Part shown: piece after piece, positions 9,346 to 18,698 of the stretch | Layout: each line of letters begins with the position of its first letter | How positions within the stretch are numbered: position 1 is the stretch's first letter | Assembly: GCA_964399535.1 (NCBI GenBank) | Contig: CAYNRE010000028.1 | Coordinates: forward strand, 185,409 to 249,408 | Direction of reading: 5' to 3' | DNA: 64,000 nt | From: CAYNRE01 sp964399535 | Lineage (GTDB): Bacteria > Planctomycetota > Planctomycetia > Pirellulales > CAYNRE01 | Made by a program: the position numbers and the translations under genes | The notes under the pieces: model-generated | What the model was told of the DNA's origin: nothing | The model's input: the letters and a program-made list of their open reading frames with translations, nothing else | Databases searched by the model: none

Positions 9346-10038
9346 ATGGGCTTCTTGAAGCGACTGTTTCGAAACGTTTTCCGCGACGGTGCTCCGCAGC
9401 ACGCGGGCAGCAGCTTCGATCAACTCTCGGAAGAGGAACTCGAAGCGCACCTGGGGGTGGTGCGGTACGGCGAGTTCGTGCTGACCGACGCCGTGCGCCC
9501 CTCGTACGACCTCCAGGTCGTGCCGGCGCAGGGCTACCGCCACGACATTTACCGTGACGAGGAAAGCCGGACCACGATTCCGGTGCTGATGGGCGCCGCC
9601 ACGCACGATCGTTTGTTCGAAACCTTTATGGACCTGCTCGACCCGCTTGGCAACGTGGTCGACGTGGTGCTCGAAACCAGCCACAACCGCACTAACCGCG
9701 GCCATGTGGACCTGTATCGCGAACACATCGACATGCCGGTCCTGAAAAGCATTCTCTGGGACTTCGAAGATTTGCTGCTCAACGACGGCTGCACGGGGCT
9801 GGCGGTACTGAACCCCGGGATTCCCCAGGAAGTGCAGTTCGACGAACACAAACTGCTGATTGTTTACGGCGCCGAACTCGGCGAATTCGAGCAGATCTTC
9901 TCCTCTCGACAGGTCTCGTGCAACGACCAGATGAAGTTCATTACCGAGGCCGAACACGTCCACTCGTCGAGCGATTATTACGCCCAGCAATTCGAGGAGC
10001 TGAAGCTCCGCTTGGGCATCGACTCGCTCAGCTACTAG
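9346..10038 (+). CDS. Conserved hypothetical protein, acidic
   Basis: The 230-residue cytoplasmic protein has no signal peptide or membrane segment. After a basic start (MGFLKRLFRNVFRDG) it is acidic and well mixed in composition, as expected of a real folded protein. Blocks such as DLLDPLGNVVDVVLETSH and ILWDFEDLLLNDGCTGLAVL have no family I recognise. It stands alone between two gene-poor stretches. ATG at 9346 has only a weak ribosome-binding site. The function is unknown. Confidence 0.75.
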   Translation: MGFLKRLFRNVFRDGAPQHAGSSFDQLSEEELEAHLGVVRYGEFVLTDAVRPSYDLQVVPAQGYRHDIYRDEESRTTIPVLMGAATHDRLFETFMDLLDPLGNVVDVVLETSHNRTNRGHVDLYREHIDMPVLKSILWDFEDLLLNDGCTGLAVLNPGIPQEVQFDEHKLLIVYGAELGEFEQIFSSRQVSCNDQMKFITEAEHVHSSSDYYAQQFEELKLRLGIDSLSY

Positions 10039-10281
10039 CCGCCCAGGAGCATGGCGACGAGCCGCCCGGCGGAAGGTGAACGCTGGCCGGGCTGTTTGAG
10101 GTCGCGGCCGCGCGATCGCGGCATCGCGCCCGCTCGGCGATGTTCCGAAATGCCGCGCCAACCCTCCGAAAGCCGGGGCTGAGGAAGCTGGGCTGATTGC
10201 CCTGCTTTCGCCGGTTGCCGGCCCCGTCGCACTTCGGGTCGGTCTCCTGCCCCACCCGGCGGCAAGCGCGTTTCGGTCTGA

Positions 10282-11163
10282 CTAGCCCATCTGCGAGAAA
10301 TCGGCCGCGCCCAGATAGGCTTCCAGCGCCTGCTGCCAGGAACGCATCGCCGGCGCCCCGCTGGCCGCGTAGCGCGAGCCGTCGAGCACGCTATAGCCAG
10401 GTCGCGGTGCCCGGGCACCGTACTCGTTCGAACTGATGGCCTCGACCGTTCGGCCCGGGGCGGCCCTGCGGAAGACCGCCTCGGCCACCGTGTGCCAAGT
10501 AGCCGCCCCACCGTTGACCACGTGGAATACCCCGCGCGCCTCCCGGGCAACAAGCCCCACGATGGCCAGGCCCACGTCGTAGGCGCAGCTCGGGCTGCAC
10601 CATTGGTCGTCGACGACGCGCACGCGCTGGCTCGACCGGGCCAGACGGAGCATGGTGTCCACGAAATTCGGCCCCTGGTGCCACCGCAAAGGGTGGCCAT
10701 AGAGCCCACAGGTTCGCACGATGAGATGCAGGTCGCAGGCCTGGGCCGCGCGCTCGCCCTCCCACTTGGTCTGTGCATACACCCCCAGGGGCGACGGCGT
10801 ATCTTGCTCGGTCCAGGGCCGCGCCGCCGGGTTCGGTCCGCCAAACACGTAATCGGTGCTGATTTGCACCAGCAGCGCCCCCTGACGCTGGCAAGCCCGG
10901 GCCAGGTAGCCCACCGCCTCGGCATTTAGCTGCCGGGCACGCTCTGGCTCCAGTTCGGCCTGATCGACCTGGGTGTAAGCCGCCGTGTTAATCAATGCGG
11001 AAAACGAGTGCTGACCGAGCACCCGGGCCACCTGGTCGGCTTGAGTAATGTCGAGCTGCTGGTGAGACAGGGGCCAGGCTGCCGGACCCAACAATTGGGT
11101 CAGCGTGCGGCCCAGTTGCCCTTGGGCCCCCGTAATGGCGATTTGGCCCAAGGCTTGGGTCAT
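10282..11163 (-). CDS. rfbD: dTDP-4-dehydrorhamnose reductase (RfbD family)
   Basis: The 293-residue extended SDR has the nucleotide-binding block ITGAQGQLGRTL, the family motif ISTDYVFGG and the catalytic Tyr-Lys in GVYAQTKWEGE. The length fits RfbD, which makes dTDP-L-rhamnose from dTDP-6-deoxy-L-lyxo-4-hexulose using NADPH for cell-surface glycans. No rfbA, rfbB or rfbC is next to it here, so a related NDP-sugar reductase remains possible. ATG at 11163 is the first codon of the conserved N-terminus. Confidence 0.85.
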   Translation of the reverse strand: MTQALGQIAITGAQGQLGRTLTQLLGPAAWPLSHQQLDITQADQVARVLGQHSFSALINTAAYTQVDQAELEPERARQLNAEAVGYLARACQRQGALLVQISTDYVFGGPNPAARPWTEQDTPSPLGVYAQTKWEGERAAQACDLHLIVRTCGLYGHPLRWHQGPNFVDTMLRLARSSQRVRVVDDQWCSPSCAYDVGLAIVGLVAREARGVFHVVNGGAATWHTVAEAVFRRAAPGRTVEAISSNEYGARAPRPGYSVLDGSRYAASGAPAMRSWQQALEAYLGAADFSQMG

Positions 11164-11351
11164 ATGGCAGCTTCCAGGCCAATTCCGGCCAGGGGCCTGC
11201 GCCAGCCGTTGGGCAGCCTGCGGACCCGCTGCCCAGCACCATAACCGCGGATCGCTCGGCTGGGAACTTCGACCGCGCCTGCGCCCCGCAATGCCGGCCT
11301 GGGCGGTGCCGGCGCGGGGAGTGAACGGTGTTTGGCGGGGGGGACGGTGTT

Positions 11352-12116
11352 TTACTGTACGCCGGCGGCTTGAGCAGCCTCGGGATCGACCACGTACAAG
11401 GCGCTGGCCACCGCCACGTGGACATCGGGGTCCTCGTCCTTGAGGGCCTCGACCAGGGCCGGCACCGCGGCCTGGGCAGTCGGGCCCAGGTTGCGCAGCA
11501 CTCGGGCGGCCTGCAACCGTCGCGCGGCGGATTCGGCGGCCAGTTCGCCCGCCAAGGGCAACACAACCGGCTCTCCCATTTTCTCCAAGGCGGCCGCCAC
11601 GGCCGTTCGCACATTCAGGTCGGTGTCGTCCAGATGCTTAATCAGGGCCGGAGCGGCCGGCAGGGCCCGCGCGGCCAGATCGGAAAGGATCGTGGCTGCC
11701 TGGAGCCGCTGCTCGCTCGATTCGGATTCGAGCACCTGCGACACCGGAGGCACCACGACCGGCCCCAACAGAGTCAGGGCCACCCTGGCCTGGCGAACGA
11801 TCGTGGCCTGTGGATCGGCCAGTGCGGCAATGAGCAGCTTGATGGCGGCATCGGCTTCACTTCCCCGGGCCAGGTCGGCGAGCGACGCGACCGCCTCGGA
11901 CCGTACGTCGGGATCGGGCGAAGCCAGCTTGTTCTTCCAGAGGATCAGCGGATCGGCCCCTTTGGCCCCCGGACCCTCGGAACGGCCGCCTGGCCCAGCA
12001 GTGGCGGCCGAACCGTCGTGGCTCTGCGTGGGGCTAGCGCCCGAACCGGCGCTGGGACCGCACCCCAGCGTGCAGGCGAGCGATAAACCACCCAAAGTAA
12101 GTAGCAGAATTCGCAT
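11352..12116 (-). CDS. HEAT-repeat lipoprotein
   Basis: The 254-residue protein starts with a lipoprotein signal peptide (MRILLLTLGGLSLACTLGC) and a Ser/Gly/Ala-rich spacer. It then has about five HEAT/PBS-lyase-type repeats of ~37 residues (for example ALIKHLDDTDLNVRTAVAAA and ALVEALKDEDPDVHVAVASA). Such proteins are scaffolds for protein contacts. The frame is open upstream to 12182, but ATG 12116 places the lipobox correctly. It is divergent from the large PEP-CTERM gene. Confidence 0.8.
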   Translation of the reverse strand: MRILLLTLGGLSLACTLGCGPSAGSGASPTQSHDGSAATAGPGGRSEGPGAKGADPLILWKNKLASPDPDVRSEAVASLADLARGSEADAAIKLLIAALADPQATIVRQARVALTLLGPVVVPPVSQVLESESSEQRLQAATILSDLAARALPAAPALIKHLDDTDLNVRTAVAAALEKMGEPVVLPLAGELAAESAARRLQAARVLRNLGPTAQAAVPALVEALKDEDPDVHVAVASALYVVDPEAAQAAGVQ

Positions 12117-12247
12117 GGCGGGGAGCAAAAGCCTTGGTGTTGGCGGGAGGCCCTGGGGCCCGGTCGGAGCACTCAACTGCATGCTGTGCGAAAGCTCCTT
12201 TGGCGTCTAGCAAAGCGTGGGGGGGTATAAGCCTTGCCCGGACAGAA

Positions 12248-12293
12248 TTACCCCGGAGCGGCCGCCCTCTGGGAGCGGGCCGCTACGCGGTAA
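12248..12293. repeat. Imperfect 16-bp inverted repeat (hairpin)
   Basis: The arms at 12248-12263 and 12278-12293 pair at 14 of 16 positions around a 14-nt loop. It sits in the 482 bp (12117-12598) between the divergent HEAT lipoprotein and PEP-CTERM genes. On the plus strand CCTTTTG follows, a weak T-run. Apart from this hairpin and the promoter at 12406-12434, I see nothing in that interval. Confidence 0.55.
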
Positions 12294-12405
12294 CCTTTTG
12301 TTAAATAGTAGGTTAGACAGTCGGAAATGGACCTGATTGCACGCTTGTCGGCGGGCCATCGGAAGTGGAGTGAGGCGGGTCGGGTGGAATTTACCGACAA
12401 TTTTG

Positions 12406-12434
12406 TTGACATGTTTGGGGGGTGGGGTCATCAT
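12406..12434 (+). promoter_or_regulatory. Putative promoter of the large PEP-CTERM gene
   Basis: A perfect TTGACA at 12406-12411 is followed by a 17-bp spacer with runs of six and four G, and by CATCAT at 12429-12434 (four of six consensus). The leader to ATG 12599 would be about 158 nt. Confidence 0.4.
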
Positions 12435-12598
12435 AGCCGGAACTAGTTCGTATGAGTGGTTTTCCCAGCCTGCGGAGGGTTGCGCCCGGAGCGCGCCCGC
12501 TACAGATTGGCGGACTGCTTACCAGCGACGAGCATGGCCGGATTCTGGGGGCGAGCGAGAGCTTGTTTCCGGGGCCGCCCCAACAAGGGTTGAGACGG

Positions 12599-15500
12599 AT
12601 GCGTCGAACACTGCTTGGTTTCACCGTACTTGGTTCCCTGGCGCTGGCTTCGACCGTTTTTTGCGGTCGGGCCGAGGCCGTCTTCTTTTCCAACGTGAGG
12701 TTGGAAACGGTGACGCTAGAAACCGCGGTGAATGTCTATTCGAATCCGGTGATCACCACGACCGTGGGTAAGGCGATCCGGTTCGATATCGACCTGTACC
12801 AAACGGCGGCGTCGACCACGATGCAGTTCGTGTACACCAAGTCGAGCGGCACGCTCACCTCGATTGGGACCGGCACTTCGACGGTCGTGTACCCCACGGG
12901 CGGGCTCGACCAGACCGTGCTCCGAAACGAATTCCCCGCGCCTGCGGTTGCCGGCACTTGGAATGGTACCGCCCAGTTAAACATTACTAGTGCCGCCGGC
13001 TTTGACTACCGCTTCGACCCGCTTAACGCGACGAACGTGCCCACGGGCAACCTCTCGAATTCGCGTACCTTCCCCTTCCAGCTCCGCGTGTTGGACGAGG
13101 CGACCCCCTCGTTCAGCCCCAGTTCGACGGTGACTAGCCAGGTAGTGAACCTGGGTACGGTGATTACCGGAGCGCCCGATCAGACGTCGAATTTCTCGGT
13201 CAACAACCGCGCCGGCGCCGGTGGGGCAGCGCTGACGGTGGGCTTGGACCTGACCAACAGCAGCACCTCGGGCGACACGCCCGCGCTGTTCACCGATTTG
13301 AGCACTCCGGCCGGCCCCATCAACGCGGGGAGTGGATTTAACTACGTGGCCACACTGAACTCGGGCTCGCTGGGCACTTTTAGCGAGGTGCTGACCATCG
13401 AGTCGCGGAACGATGTGACCAACCCGACCGGCGCCGATGATCGGCCCGACCTGACGCTGACCCTGCAAGGGACGGTCATTGGGCACTCGGAAGGGTCGTT
13501 GGCCTCGCCGAGCGACGTCGACAGCCAGAACATAAACTTTGGCACCGTGATCGTGGGCGCCCCCACGCAGACCAGTGGGTTCGTCGTGGCCAACGTGGCA
13601 CCCGGGGGCTCGGCCGCCTTGGACCTGGATTCGATCGTTCCGGCCGGTAGCGGGGAGTTGACGACCGACGCGACTACCTTCAGCAACCTGCCCGCTGGCA
13701 ACGTGAACAATTACACGGCCTCGATGAACACCAGCGCCGCGGGCGCATTCTCGGGCACGCACACTTTCAACGTCTCCGACGAAGATCTGCCCGGGGCCAC
13801 CAACGGCAATCCGCTCAGCTTGAACCTGAGCGGTACCGTGCTCGACCACTCCGAAGGTTCGTTTGACGGCGGCACCAACGACGACTCGACCGCGATCAAC
13901 CTGGGGACGGTGATCACCGGCGCTCCGACCCCCTCGCAGTCGTTTTCCGTTTACAACGTACCCTCGACCAATGGCGCGGCGCTGACCGCCGGCCTGGACC
14001 TGGATTCGGTGAACACCTCGGGCAGCAGCGCCATTACGACTTCGGCCGGCACCTTTACCAATCTGGCAGCCGGGTCTGGCCAAACGTTTAACGCCTCGAT
14101 GTCGACGGCATCGGCCGGAAACTTCAGCACGACCCAAACCTACGGGGTGTCGGACCAAAATCTGTTGGGAGCCACTTCGGGAGCGGACTTGACGGCGACC
14201 TTCACCGGGACGGTGCTCGACCACTCGGAAGCGTCGCTCGCCTCGCCCAGCAACGTCGATTCCGATTCGCTGGTGCTCGGACCGGTCATCATCGGCGGCT
14301 CGACCAGCCAGTCGTTCGACATTCACAACCTGGCCTCGGTCAATGGTGCGGCCCTGACCGTCGGCTTGGACCTGGACAACGTAACCCAATCGGGCTCGAG
14401 CGATTTCTCGACGGACGCCGTTCCCTTTAGCGGCTTGGTGGCCGGTACGTCGCAAACCTTTAACGCCTCGGTCACCGCGACCAGCGTGGGCGCGATCAAC
14501 GGCTCGACAACGTTCGATGTCTCGGACGCCGACCTGCCTGGCGCGACCGCCGGAACCAGCCTGACGCTCAACCTGTCGGCTACGGCGCTGGACCACTCGC
14601 AGGCCTCGTTCGCCACCCCGACGGATACCGATTCCGATTCGATTAACCTGGGCACGGTGATCAAGGGTGCCGCGGCCCCCACCCAAAATTTTTCGATCCA
14701 TAACCTTGCCTCATCGTTCGGCGCGGCTCTGACCGCCGGGTTGGACCTGGATACCGTGGGCAACTCGGGCAGCGCGGCGCTGAGCACCGACGCGGCCCCG
14801 TTCTCGAACCTGGCCGCCGCCACCTCGCAGAACTTCACCGCCACGATGAGCACCGCCACGGCGGGCAACTTTGCCAAGACCCAAACCTACGGCGTCTCGG
14901 ACCAGGACTTGCCCGGTGCGACGGCCGGGACCAGCCTGACGTTGAATTTGACCGGGACGGTGCTCGATCCCTCGGAGGCCTCGTTCACGTCGCCGACCAA
15001 TAACGACAACTCCTCGCTGAACCTGGGCACGGTGATCACCGGCGGTTCGACCAGCCAGAACTACTCGATCTTCAACCTGGCCTCGCCCAACGGAGCGGCT
15101 TTGACCGCCAAGCTCGATCTGGACAGCGTTACCAGTTCAGGATCGACCGATTTCACGACGAACGCCGCCCCCTTCTCGAACCTGATGGCGGGCACCTCGC
15201 AGATGTTCACCGCCATGTTGACCGGCACCACGGCCGGCGCCATTTCGGGAAGCCAAACCTACGCGGTTTCGGACGAGAACCTGCCGGGGGCCTCGAGTGG
15301 CAGCAGCCTAACGCTGAACATGAGCGCCACGGTGCTCGATCACTCCGAGGCTTCGTTCTCCACCCCGACCGATGCCGACGTCACGGCGGTCAACCTGGGC
15401 ACGGTAATCAAGGGCGCGCCGGCACCGTCGCAGAGCTACAGCATCCACAACCTGCCTTCGGGAGCGGGGGCGGCCTTCACCGCCGGTTTGGACGTCGATT

Positions 15501-16567
15501 CAGTTTCGTCCTCGGGCAGCCCGCTGTTGACGACCAATGCTACGATCTCGAGTAATTTGGCCGCCGGCAACAGCCTGACCTACAACGCGGTGATGAACAC
15601 CACCCAGGTCGGCAACTTCTCGGCCACCAAGACCTTTGCGGTCTCGGACCAGAACCTGCCGGGTGCCACGTCGGGCAACAGCCTGAATTTGAACATTTCG
15701 GGTACCGTGATCGATCCGTCGAACGGCTCGCTGACCTCGCCGACCGACAACGACACCCGGATCGTGAACATCGCCCGCGTGATCGTGGGAGCCCCGACGC
15801 AGTCGACCAATTTCTCGATTTACAACTTGGCTTCGGTCAATGGCCCGTCGCTGACCGCCTCGCTCGACCTGGATACGGTGAGCAGCTCCGGTGCGCCCGA
15901 GATTACGACCAACGCCGCGCCGTTCAGCAACCTGGCCGCCGGCGGCAGCCAGACCTTCACCGCGCAGATGACCGCGGGCACGGTGGGCAACTTCAGCACG
16001 GTGCAAACGTTCGGCGTATCGGACGAGGATTTGCCCGGGGCCGGTAGCGACACCCTGCAGCTGACCCTCACCGGGCAGGTGCTCTCGCACGCGATTCCGT
16101 CGATTGGAACCACCCCGGCGAGCAGCTACACGATTAACCTGGGGAACCGCTTCGAGGGCACCGGCATTTATTCGGTGGGCTTGTCGCTGTTCGCCCTGGT
16201 GAATGTGCCTTTGCTCACCGCCGCGTTGGACCTGGATTCGATCGTTCCAGACTCCGGAAACTCGGCCGAAGTGTTTATTTCCGGCCTGAACCCCTTCACG
16301 AATCTGCCCGCGCCCTCGACGGTGAACTTCCTGGGGTCGCTCGATACCAGCGTGGTGGGCACCTACTCGTCGAGCTGGGTGCTGAACTTCTCGGACGAAG
16401 ACATTCCGGGGGCCACTTCGACCTCGATTACCTTGACCATCACGGGCAACGTGCTCCCCGCCGCCATCGTGCCGGAACCCGGCAGCATGGTGGTCTGGAC
16501 CCTATTGGGCCTGTGCGTGGCCGGGGCCGGTTATCGCCGCCGCCGGGCTAAGCGGGCCGGTGCCTGA
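12599..16567 (+). CDS. Large repetitive PEP-CTERM surface protein
   Basis: The 1322-residue exported protein has a signal peptide (MRRTLLGFTVLGSLALASTV) and a unique ~150-residue N-terminal domain. Nine units of ~120-125 residues follow. The last ~33 residues are a PEP-CTERM tail: VPEPGSM, a hydrophobic helix, then RRRRAKR. The tail is the known signal for exosortase/EpsH-type sorting to the cell surface or matrix. Each unit carries NLGTVI...GAP, GLDLDSV, FSNLAAG and SDQDLPGA, and is rich in Ser, Thr, Gly and Asp with no Cys. This resembles Ig-like choice-of-anchor domains. ATG 12599 is preferred over an upstream start at 12452 because it begins the signal peptide. Confidence 0.85.
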   Translation: MRRTLLGFTVLGSLALASTVFCGRAEAVFFSNVRLETVTLETAVNVYSNPVITTTVGKAIRFDIDLYQTAASTTMQFVYTKSSGTLTSIGTGTSTVVYPTGGLDQTVLRNEFPAPAVAGTWNGTAQLNITSAAGFDYRFDPLNATNVPTGNLSNSRTFPFQLRVLDEATPSFSPSSTVTSQVVNLGTVITGAPDQTSNFSVNNRAGAGGAALTVGLDLTNSSTSGDTPALFTDLSTPAGPINAGSGFNYVATLNSGSLGTFSEVLTIESRNDVTNPTGADDRPDLTLTLQGTVIGHSEGSLASPSDVDSQNINFGTVIVGAPTQTSGFVVANVAPGGSAALDLDSIVPAGSGELTTDATTFSNLPAGNVNNYTASMNTSAAGAFSGTHTFNVSDEDLPGATNGNPLSLNLSGTVLDHSEGSFDGGTNDDSTAINLGTVITGAPTPSQSFSVYNVPSTNGAALTAGLDLDSVNTSGSSAITTSAGTFTNLAAGSGQTFNASMSTASAGNFSTTQTYGVSDQNLLGATSGADLTATFTGTVLDHSEASLASPSNVDSDSLVLGPVIIGGSTSQSFDIHNLASVNGAALTVGLDLDNVTQSGSSDFSTDAVPFSGLVAGTSQTFNASVTATSVGAINGSTTFDVSDADLPGATAGTSLTLNLSATALDHSQASFATPTDTDSDSINLGTVIKGAAAPTQNFSIHNLASSFGAALTAGLDLDTVGNSGSAALSTDAAPFSNLAAATSQNFTATMSTATAGNFAKTQTYGVSDQDLPGATAGTSLTLNLTGTVLDPSEASFTSPTNNDNSSLNLGTVITGGSTSQNYSIFNLASPNGAALTAKLDLDSVTSSGSTDFTTNAAPFSNLMAGTSQMFTAMLTGTTAGAISGSQTYAVSDENLPGASSGSSLTLNMSATVLDHSEASFSTPTDADVTAVNLGTVIKGAPAPSQSYSIHNLPSGAGAAFTAGLDVDSVSSSGSPLLTTNATISSNLAAGNSLTYNAVMNTTQVGNFSATKTFAVSDQNLPGATSGNSLNLNISGTVIDPSNGSLTSPTDNDTRIVNIARVIVGAPTQSTNFSIYNLASVNGPSLTASLDLDTVSSSGAPEITTNAAPFSNLAAGGSQTFTAQMTAGTVGNFSTVQTFGVSDEDLPGAGSDTLQLTLTGQVLSHAIPSIGTTPASSYTINLGNRFEGTGIYSVGLSLFALVNVPLLTAALDLDSIVPDSGNSAEVFISGLNPFTNLPAPSTVNFLGSLDTSVVGTYSSSWVLNFSDEDIPGATSTSITLTITGNVLPAAIVPEPGSMVVWTLLGLCVAGAGYRRRRAKRAGA
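13100..16450 (+). repeat. Nine in-frame tandem units inside the large PEP-CTERM gene
   Basis: Units of ~360-375 nt begin near 13108, 13480, 13839, 14214, 14586, 14961, 15333, 15708 and 16080. Most start just after a block encoding a variant of LDHSEASF. Units are similar but clearly diverged at the DNA level, so the array is old rather than freshly expanded. The first and last units are the most diverged. Confidence 0.75.
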
Positions 16568-17228
16568 TTTCGAGAAACCTGAGGATTTCACCGCGAATTA
16601 CCAAGAAACTGCTTGACACCCGTGGGGGTGGGTTGGTGTAATCCACTAGCTCTACGGGTATCCGCAGAGGATCGCTGGGCCGGCGCAGTGCCGTGCCCGG
16701 GTAGTTTGTTATCACCTCGCGAGGAACGCTACTGGAAACGATCTCAAGCAGCGAATGGCCGCCGAGGCTTTCGGTTGGCGCGCGCTGTTTCCAGCTAGTT
16801 TGTCGAGGTGGATGGGCCGCTTTGCGTTGAGCAGAACGGCCGCTGACTGTGGGGCTGGCCGCCCAAACCTGTGGGCCGGCGGGCCTGTCAATCAGCTTGG
16901 AGCCTAGTCGGCCGGGTCGTTGGTGCGGAACTTCAGGCGCTGCTGCGGAGCGCGGTTCCTCGCCGGTTGCTTACCTGGTTGGCCCCCTCCGGCGTCGCCA
17001 TGCCGGCGCCGTTCGGAAAACTCCACGTCGCTGGTGCACTGGTTGGATTGAGTTCGTTTCTTGGGAACGGTTTTCGCGGGAGCAACGTTCGGCAGCCCGC
17101 TCGAACACGCCCGTTCACCGTAATTGAAGGCAACTGAGACGGCCGGCTTGGGCCGACCATCGACCTGCCAATAGGCCAATCAGCGAACTCATTCCACGAT
17201 GCTCGACGTACAACGGAGGTTCTTGACG
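16568..17228. other. 661 bp intergenic region before the second PEP-CTERM gene
   Basis: No coding sequence is supported. It holds a good promoter-like pair at 16613-16642 soon after the stop of the large PEP-CTERM gene. The ribosome-binding site of the next gene is GGAGG at 17216-17220. If the promoter serves the downstream gene, the leader is over 570 nt long, enough for an untranslated RNA; I could not identify one. Confidence 0.45.
16613..16642 (+). promoter_or_regulatory. Putative promoter with G-rich spacer
   Basis: TTGACA at 16613-16618 and TGTAAT at 16637-16642 (five of six) are separated by 18 bp containing G5 and G3 runs. The design resembles the promoters at 12406 and 24372. Confidence 0.45.
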
Positions 17229-17966
17229 ATGCACCACAGACACGCACGGCTCCTCACGGCCTTGGCCGCCACGGGACTCTTGGTCCTGCTGGCCGCTCCT
17301 GTTCAGGCCGAAACGTTTCCCTACGAGGCCGACTTGTTGTTCGGCGTCGACGGAAATACCAGCGAGCTCCCCAGTACCATCGAGGATCTGGGCGACGGGA
17401 TCCTGAATTACTCGGGCGACTCAACCGACGAAGAGACCTTTTCGATTCGCTGGAGCATTTTCGGCAAGGCCGATCCGGCGATCGCGGGCTTTTTCGCGGT
17501 CGAGAATATTTCGAACGTAACTCAGACCTATTCGGCTATGTTTAGCCAACCGATCGTGCCCGTGCCGGTTGCCTCGGTCACTGGCGGGTCGATTGCCGGC
17601 AGCGTGTCGGACGGGGGCATCGACGGGGCCACGCTCGCCACGGCTTCGGGCACCGCCCTGTACCAGGCGCTGATCGACGGCGGTCTGTTCCAGACCTTGT
17701 ACAACGACCCGACCAGCTTCGTGGTGAACCCGGGCGTGGGCTCGGTCGGTGTTCCGGGCATCGAGTTTGGAACGCCGATTCCCAGCCTGCTGGGTCCCGC
17801 GGCCAACAGCACGATCGGCACCAAGGTCACCTTCACGCTCACGCCGGGCGACGTGGCGGCGTTTACCTTCAACTTTGTCCTGCTGCCGGTGCCCGAGCCC
17901 TCGACGTTCGTCCTGGGTGGCCTCGGCCTGGTGGGCCTGGTCGCTTTGGCGCGACGGCGCCGCTAA
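17229..17966 (+). CDS. PEP-CTERM sorting domain protein
   Basis: The 245-residue protein has a signal peptide (LLTALAATGLLVLLAAPVQA) and a beta-rich Ser/Thr/Gly body. It ends with VPVPEPSTFVLGGLGLVG and a basic RRR end, the PEP-CTERM signal for exosortase-dependent surface sorting. ATG 17229 has GGAGG 8 nt upstream and is preferred to the ATG at 17199. It is likely an extracellular or matrix protein. A strong terminator follows at 18052-18096. No catalytic motif was seen. Confidence 0.85.
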   Translation: MHHRHARLLTALAATGLLVLLAAPVQAETFPYEADLLFGVDGNTSELPSTIEDLGDGILNYSGDSTDEETFSIRWSIFGKADPAIAGFFAVENISNVTQTYSAMFSQPIVPVPVASVTGGSIAGSVSDGGIDGATLATASGTALYQALIDGGLFQTLYNDPTSFVVNPGVGSVGVPGIEFGTPIPSLLGPAANSTIGTKVTFTLTPGDVAAFTFNFVLLPVPEPSTFVLGGLGLVGLVALARRRR

Positions 17967-18051
17967 GCTTGCCCGCCCAGCGCGGGGCGGCTTAGCTACC
18001 GTCCGCCTGCGGGGCCGCGGGAATCCGGCCCCCGAGCATCGTGAACTGCCT

Positions 18052-18096
18052 AGGGCAGCCGTCTGGCGAAAGCGCCGGGCGGCTGCCCTTTTTTTT
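18052..18096 (+). terminator. Rho-independent terminator
   Basis: A 10-bp perfect stem (AGGGCAGCCG with CGGCTGCCCT) and an 18-nt loop, part of which can pair again, are followed by eight T. It ends transcription of the PEP-CTERM gene 86 bp upstream. Confidence 0.9.
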
Positions 18097-18111
18097 CTGG
18101 TTTTTTAAGGC

Positions 18112-18162
18112 CCCAGCGCGGCAGCGAACCCAGCGCGGCAGCGAACCCAGCGCGGCGGCGAG
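18112..18162. repeat. Three tandem copies of a 17-bp unit
   Basis: The unit CCCAGCGCGGCAGCGAA occurs at 18112-18128 and 18129-18145, and with two changes at 18146-18162. It lies between the terminator and the yjbQ gene and is non-coding. Confidence 0.85.
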
Positions 18163-18275
18163 ACTCAGCGCCGCATCGTTTTGGTATTCTGTGGTCTGGC
18201 CCGTGCCCGAGAGCGTTGCTAGGGCCGCCCCGTTGCCAGGTCCCCACGCGGCACACGACGAATCGCCCCCCAAAA

Positions 18276-18698
18276 ATGAAGTCCTTCACCCAGCACCTGA
18301 CGCTCCAGCTTCCCGAGCGAATGGCATTTCGCAACATTACGCCTGAGGTGATTCGGGCCGTGGCCGACAGCGGCGTGCAAGAGGGGTTGGTGCTGGTCAA
18401 CGCCATGCACATCACGGCCAGCGTTTTCATCAACGACGACGAACCGGGGCTGCTAGAGGACTATCGGCGCTGGCTTGAAGAACTGGCACCGTTTGATCCC
18501 TCGCCCAAGCGTTACGCCCACAATCGCACTGGCGAAGACAACGCCGATGCTCACCACAAGCGGCAAATCATGGGGCGCGAGGTGGTGGTGGCCATTACGG
18601 CGGGCGAGCTGGATTTCGGCCCCTGGGAACAGATCTTTTACGGCGAGTTCGATGGCCGCCGCCCGAAGCGGGTCTTGATCAAGGTGATCGGCGAGTAG
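18276..18698 (+). CDS. yjbQ: YjbQ family protein (UPF0047)
   Basis: The 140-residue protein matches the full length of the YjbQ/UPF0047 family. It has the conserved His-rich blocks NAMHITASVFINDDE and NADAHHKRQIMG and the C-terminal WEQIFYGEFDG. The E. coli member has weak thiamine-phosphate synthase activity and can replace ThiE. The true role is unsettled. ATG 18276 is used because it begins the conserved N-terminus; the frame is open upstream. Confidence 0.9.
   Translation: MKSFTQHLTLQLPERMAFRNITPEVIRAVADSGVQEGLVLVNAMHITASVFINDDEPGLLEDYRRWLEELAPFDPSPKRYAHNRTGEDNADAHHKRQIMGREVVVAITAGELDFGPWEQIFYGEFDGRRPKRVLIKVIGE

Noticed and set aside
12977..14701. Long minus-strand frame inside the large PEP-CTERM gene (574 residues)
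   Set aside because: It mirrors the repeats of the sense gene, its Arg/Gly/Val-rich composition is typical of an antisense shadow, and it has no ribosome-binding site or known domain.
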